The notes beneath the pieces were generated by a model. That model worked only from the letters and a program-made list of their open reading frames with translations, did no database searches and was not told the DNA's origin. Shown one piece after another: positions 4,652 through 7,712 of a stretch of 7,712 nucleotides of DNA. The stretch's first letter is position 1; every line of letters starts with the position of its first letter. The DNA is from Candidatus Altarchaeales archaeon (GTDB lineage: Archaea; Altiarchaeota; Altiarchaeia; IMC4; QMZM01). The stretch is from the NCBI GenBank assembly GCA_003663115.1, contig QMZJ01000061.1, forward strand, positions 1 to 7,712. The letters run 5' to 3'. Position numbers and translations under genes: made by a program.

Positions 4652-5555
4652 TAATATCGTATAAAACCCTTGTAACCTCTGGTATTTCTTCACAGATTCT
4701 TTCCCGAATTCTCTGTAGCGTTTTCCATGGTATTTCTGTCACCGTAGCTGTCATAGCATCCTTACTTTCAACGGATCTGACGACTATTATGTTTCCAAAG
4801 GCTCTCTTCCCACCAACCACACCAGTTGCTCTGTCATTTAACAATACTGCAAATGCCTGAAAGGGCTTTAATTCCTTTAGAATTTCTTCCTCCACGATCT
4901 CTGTAGCCTTTCTTAAAATTGTAACCCTCTCTGGAGTCACCTCGCCAATTATTCTGGTAGCCAAACCAGGACCAGGGAATGGCATTCTCTGATGATACTC
5001 TTCGGGAAGTCCAAGCTCCTTAGCCACCTCCCTAACCTGTGGTTTGTAGATTTCTCTCAATGGCTCCAGAATCCTGAGACCGTACTTTTCTGGGCTGATC
5101 CCGATCTGCTCCAGGACATTGTGCTGTGTTTTAATCCCACCCTTAGTTTCCACTATATCCGCGGCAATCGTTCCCTGTATCATAAAACTTGCTCCACTCT
5201 CTTTAACTGCTCTTCCCAGGGTCTTATAAAATGTATCCCTAAATACCTTTCTCTTTTCCTCTGGGTCCTCGATCCCCTTCAGAGCCGCAAAGAAATCATT
5301 CCCAGCGTTTATCAGTTTTACATTAATTTTATTGTCCCTTAACCATTTCGTAACCGTTTCTGGTTCGTTTTCCCTCATTAAACCATCGTCAATGAATAAT
5401 GTTGTAAGTTGATCTCCAATGACCTTATGAGCTAAGAGAGCACATGTCATGCTGTCAACTCCACCCGAGGTGGCGCAGATTGCTTTCTCGTCGCCGATTG
5501 TATCCTTTAATTCTTTCGATTTTTCCTCAATAAATTTCTTTGCATCGAATTTCAT
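4617..5555 (-). CDS. guaAB: GMP synthase, ATP-pyrophosphatase subunit (subunit B)
   Basis: This 312-residue cytosolic enzyme amidates XMP to GMP using ATP and ammonia. In archaea it is normally fed by a separate glutaminase subunit (GuaAA), which is not in this window. Visible features are the N-type ATP-pyrophosphatase loop SGGVDS (30-35); TLFIDDGLMRENE (52-64); FMIQGTIAADIVE; IKTQHNV in place of the commoner KSHHN form; PFPGPGLATRIIGEVTPE; and the dimerisation domain ending RVLYDITPKPPGTIEYI. The length is typical of stand-alone subunit B. The ATG lies two bases after the stop of the upstream glutamate-synthase-like gene, so the two are in one operon and probably translationally coupled. 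The last 35 bases are duplicated 137 bases downstream, a possible integration scar. Confidence 0.95.
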   Translation of the reverse strand: MKFDAKKFIEEKSKELKDTIGDEKAICATSGGVDSMTCALLAHKVIGDQLTTLFIDDGLMRENEPETVTKWLRDNKINVKLINAGNDFFAALKGIEDPEEKRKVFRDTFYKTLGRAVKESGASFMIQGTIAADIVETKGGIKTQHNVLEQIGISPEKYGLRILEPLREIYKPQVREVAKELGLPEEYHQRMPFPGPGLATRIIGEVTPERVTILRKATEIVEEEILKELKPFQAFAVLLNDRATGVVGGKRAFGNIIVVRSVESKDAMTATVTEIPWKTLQRIRERICEEIPEVTRVLYDITPKPPGTIEYI

Positions 5556-5557
5556 TT

Positions 5558-7150
5558 TTAACCCAAGATCTCTTCCATGGCATCCTGTTCGATCTCATCT
5601 ATCATCGGGATTCCAGTTACTCTACTTGCCCTCTCTGTTAATGCTGCAATATCGCTCCTATCCAAAAGGCTGAGCTTCCACTTTCTTGCACCAGCCATCA
5701 ACTGCTTTAAGCCTACACCGATCCTGTCAATAAGATAGGTATATAAACCAACGGCACCCCATGGCAATTTTTTCACATCCTTTCCGAATCTTTCCTCTAA
5801 TTCAGTGGTAGCTATGAAGAACTGCTCCGGTCTATTCCCGTAGAGCCTTGCAAATTTATCCGGGAGTTTATCTTCATCAGCCAATCTCACATAATGACTG
5901 GATTTCATTACAGCTGTTAACGGTGCCCTCGCCATTGCGATTGCCTTTACTATCGGGGAATCTCCAAAATTACTCATCGCTATACCCTTAAATATCTGGG
6001 TTTCATTTATAAAGCCTCCAGCCATCGCTATATCCGGGACATATCTTCCTTTTTTCTTGAGCAACTCTGCAGCCTTTAGAACCTGAGCCTCCAGATAGAT
6101 TGTTGGGGTAGAGCATTCATTCATCATCGGGACCGGGCTCATTCCCGTTCCACCACCCGCTCCGTCAAATGTTACCAGGTCAATTTTTGCCTCGGAAGCC
6201 AGTTTCATGGTCAATGCAACGACGGCAGGTCTATAGGCTCCCGTCTTCAGGAATATCCTCTTTGCACCTTTTTCTCTAAGTAAATCAATATCCTCCAGGA
6301 AATCCCTTTCATTTACCATTCCCACCCTGCTGTGCCTCTCAAACGACTCAAGAACCTTGTTTTTAAATGCTTCCTGCACGCGAGGATCTTCGGGATCGGG
6401 CCAGACTACATAGCCCCTCTTTTTCAGCATTATTGCCTTTTCCAGGTCAAAAATTCTGACTTCTCCGCCGATTGCCTTTGCTCCTTGACCCCACTTTCTC
6501 TCTATAACGTTTACCTCTAACTTTGATAACGCATATGAATCCACTCCGGCTCTTTGATCCTCTACATTCGTCTGAACTATAATATCCCCGTACTTAGAAT
6601 CCCAGAACTCTCTATATTTATCAACCCTGTACCTTAAATCCTCGGAATGGGTTACCTTTCCTTCACCATTGAATTTTGCCTTGGGATCCATTCCACAGAC
6701 ATTTTCACCTATCGTTAATGGAACCCCAGAGATTGCAGCACCTATGGCAAGAGAATCCCAGTTCCTCTTCGCAACATCCGTTGAACCCAAACCGGCAATA
6801 ATTATCGGTACCCTTAGGGGAATCCCCCCGGCCGAGCTCTCTATATCCACATTAGAGAATATTGCCTTATCTGGGTCTGGTTCTATTCCAGCAGTACCTC
6901 TAACATCCACCAGGATCTGGAAGTAGGACCAATCCATATCATAATTCTTATTACTTGCTTGGGTTGATTTACCGAATTGTTCTGGATCTGGATAAAGAAC
7001 CTCTCTGCCTCTGAACGCAGATTTCCCTATCTCACAAAGAACGGGACAGTCCTCAATACATATCGGACACATTCCCGAGGTTGGACTTATATCCTTGGTC
7101 CTTATCGATGTTCCCGTTGTGGACCTGGCATTTGCATAATTTTCCGGCAT
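5558..7150 (-). CDS. FMN-binding glutamate-synthase-like protein (GltB2-type, no glutaminase domain)
   Basis: About 530 residues covering only the FMN/synthase barrel of glutamate synthase, preceded by a Cys-rich N-terminus. Numbered from the ATG at 7150, C28, C31, C35 and C39 form CxxCxxxCxxxC. Barrel motifs present are KWGQGAKAIGGEV (about 219-231), FLKTGAYRP (300-308), DGAGGGTGMSP (329-339) and AMAGGF (375-380). The 3Fe-4S cysteines found after the barrel in classical glutamate synthase are missing; no Cys occurs from about 402 to the end. The glutaminase domain is also absent. The electron donor and true substrate of this subfamily are not established. An ammonia- or amide-linked redox reaction is inferred. 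GTG at 7159 is an alternative start, but the ATG at 7150 sits five bases after GTGA and is preferred. It heads the operon with guaAB. Confidence 0.85.
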   Translation of the reverse strand: MPENYANARSTTGTSIRTKDISPTSGMCPICIEDCPVLCEIGKSAFRGREVLYPDPEQFGKSTQASNKNYDMDWSYFQILVDVRGTAGIEPDPDKAIFSNVDIESSAGGIPLRVPIIIAGLGSTDVAKRNWDSLAIGAAISGVPLTIGENVCGMDPKAKFNGEGKVTHSEDLRYRVDKYREFWDSKYGDIIVQTNVEDQRAGVDSYALSKLEVNVIERKWGQGAKAIGGEVRIFDLEKAIMLKKRGYVVWPDPEDPRVQEAFKNKVLESFERHSRVGMVNERDFLEDIDLLREKGAKRIFLKTGAYRPAVVALTMKLASEAKIDLVTFDGAGGGTGMSPVPMMNECSTPTIYLEAQVLKAAELLKKKGRYVPDIAMAGGFINETQIFKGIAMSNFGDSPIVKAIAMARAPLTAVMKSSHYVRLADEDKLPDKFARLYGNRPEQFFIATTELEERFGKDVKKLPWGAVGLYTYLIDRIGVGLKQLMAGARKWKLSLLDRSDIAALTERASRVTGIPMIDEIEQDAMEEILG

Positions 7151-7193
7151 TTTTATCACTTATAGAAATTCGTCTTAATTATTGCAATCCCTG

Positions 7194-7203
7194 CTTTAAA
7201 AAA
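7194..7203 (-). promoter_or_regulatory. Possible TATA element of the glutamate-synthase-like/guaAB operon
   Basis: The minus strand reads TTTTTTAAAG here. A start about 26 bases on (near 7172) would give a leader of about 20 bases containing GTGA before the ATG at 7150. Confidence 0.45.
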
Positions 7204-7213
7204 CATTGGTTCA

Positions 7214-7226
7214 TTTTTTAAACTTA
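7214..7226 (+). promoter_or_regulatory. TATA-type promoter of the Lrp/AsnC-like gene
   Basis: TTTTTTAAACTTA is centred about 28 bases before the ATG at 7248, and no ribosome-binding sequence lies between them. This fits a leaderless transcript. It faces the divergent operon promoter only about 20 bases away, so a protein bound here could affect both. Confidence 0.5.
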
Positions 7227-7247
7227 ATATCCTAAATCATTTACATA

Positions 7248-7712
7248 ATGAAACTAACAAGAAATGACAGGCGGGTTCTCAAGTTCCTCATTGAAAATGG
7301 CAGGATTCCAGATGCCGACATCGCAAGGGGTTTAAATATCACACCACAGGCAGTGGGAAAGATCAGAAGGAAACTGGAGTCGAATGGGATTATAAAAGGC
7401 TATTCAACCATCGTAGATTACAAAAAGTTGGGCATCAATGTACTGGCAATAGCACTGTTCAAATTCAGGCCAGAATCCAGGAAAACCCTCAGAGAGAGAG
7501 ACATAGATGAAAGGGTAAAAGGACCTCATATTATTGATTTCTACAGGGTTCCAGAGGGCGACGTGACTCATATCGTAACATACGGATTCAGAAGTCTGGA
7601 AGAGCTTGATCACTATTTCCACATACTGCAAACGGAGAGAGGCCATATTAGCGAGATAAAAAAGCTTTATATCCTCTCTGCAAAAAGCATGAGGAAGAAT
7701 TCTGATAAAGAA
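7248..7712 (+). CDS. Lrp/AsnC-family transcriptional regulator (partial, runs off window)
   Basis: An open frame from the ATG at 7248 continues for 155 codons to the last base without a stop, so the C-terminus is outside the window. Residues about 4-50 form a winged helix-turn-helix like that of Lrp/AsnC proteins (DRRVLKFLIENGRIPDADIA, then ITPQAVGKIRRKLESNGIIK and GYSTIVDYKKLG). The next part (about 63-145) starts like an Lrp ligand/oligomerisation domain (INVLAIALFKF) and ends in SEIKKLYIL. In between (RKTLRERDIDERVKG) it is charged and less typical. It is probably a DNA-binding dimer responding to a small molecule, often an amino acid in this family. It diverges from the glutamate-synthase-like/guaAB operon across 97 bases, so autoregulation or control of that operon is possible but inferred. 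Confidence 0.8.
   Translation, partial: MKLTRNDRRVLKFLIENGRIPDADIARGLNITPQAVGKIRRKLESNGIIKGYSTIVDYKKLGINVLAIALFKFRPESRKTLRERDIDERVKGPHIIDFYRVPEGDVTHIVTYGFRSLEELDHYFHILQTERGHISEIKKLYILSAKSMRKNSDKE

Noticed and set aside
4992..5342. Plus-strand open frame of 116 codons opposite guaAB
   Set aside because: The minus-strand protein matches GMP synthase throughout, with intact catalytic motifs; the plus frame is a shadow.
7151..7159. GTG at 7159 as start of the glutamate-synthase-like gene
   Set aside because: The ATG nine bases downstream has a better-placed GTGA ribosome-binding match, and the GTG itself overlaps that signal. It cannot be fully excluded.
7404..7646. Minus-strand open frame of 80 codons near the right edge
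   Set aside because: It lies entirely opposite the Lrp-like gene, shows no recognisable motif, and is explained as a shadow frame.

Overview
The window is archaeal chromosome, most likely from an uncultured euryarchaeal lineage. Support comes from the gene content and signals: Cbf5 beside ribosomal protein L14e, a stand-alone ATP-pyrophosphatase subunit of GMP synthase, an RPA zinc-finger protein paired with an RPA-associated protein, a tRNA-Lys without encoded CCA, TATA-type boxes about 25-30 bases ahead of several genes, and some apparently leaderless starts. The exact lineage cannot be fixed from sequence reading alone.

Layout. Bases 1-503 are a decayed insertion sequence. Its rve-type transposase is broken across three frames and has lost its middle. 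Imperfect terminal inverted repeats survive, and the right one ends one base past the cbf5 stop codon. Bases 505-1892 (minus strand) hold tRNA-Lys(UUU), then rpl14e, then cbf5. Bases 1970-2767 (plus) encode a UppP/BacA-type polyprenyl-diphosphate phosphatase, which overlaps by 17 bases the end of a convergent two-gene RPA unit (3786-2751, minus). A very short divergent promoter region separates that unit from pcm (3820-4476, plus). Bases 4477-4616 are the most unusual stretch: a 35-base copy of the 3' end of the GMP synthase gene, 137 bases from the genuine end, with a perfect 11-bp inverted repeat starting at its edge. Bases 4617-7150 (minus) are a tight two-gene unit: an FMN-binding glutamate-synthase-like protein followed by GMP synthase subunit B. 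A divergent Lrp/AsnC-type regulator (7248 onward) runs off the window.

How the genes fit together. Most genes are housekeeping: translation and RNA modification (tRNA-Lys, L14e, Cbf5), single-stranded DNA handling (the RPA pair), protein repair (Pcm), lipid-carrier recycling (UppP) and nitrogen or purine metabolism (glutamate-synthase-like protein plus GuaA subunit B). The neighbouring Lrp-type protein could regulate the last pair, but this rests on position only. I see no convincing new multi-gene defence or mobile system. The strongest candidate for something undescribed is the duplicated guaA 3' end with its hairpin-bearing spacer, which resembles the footprint of a site-specific integration now reduced to about 100 bases.
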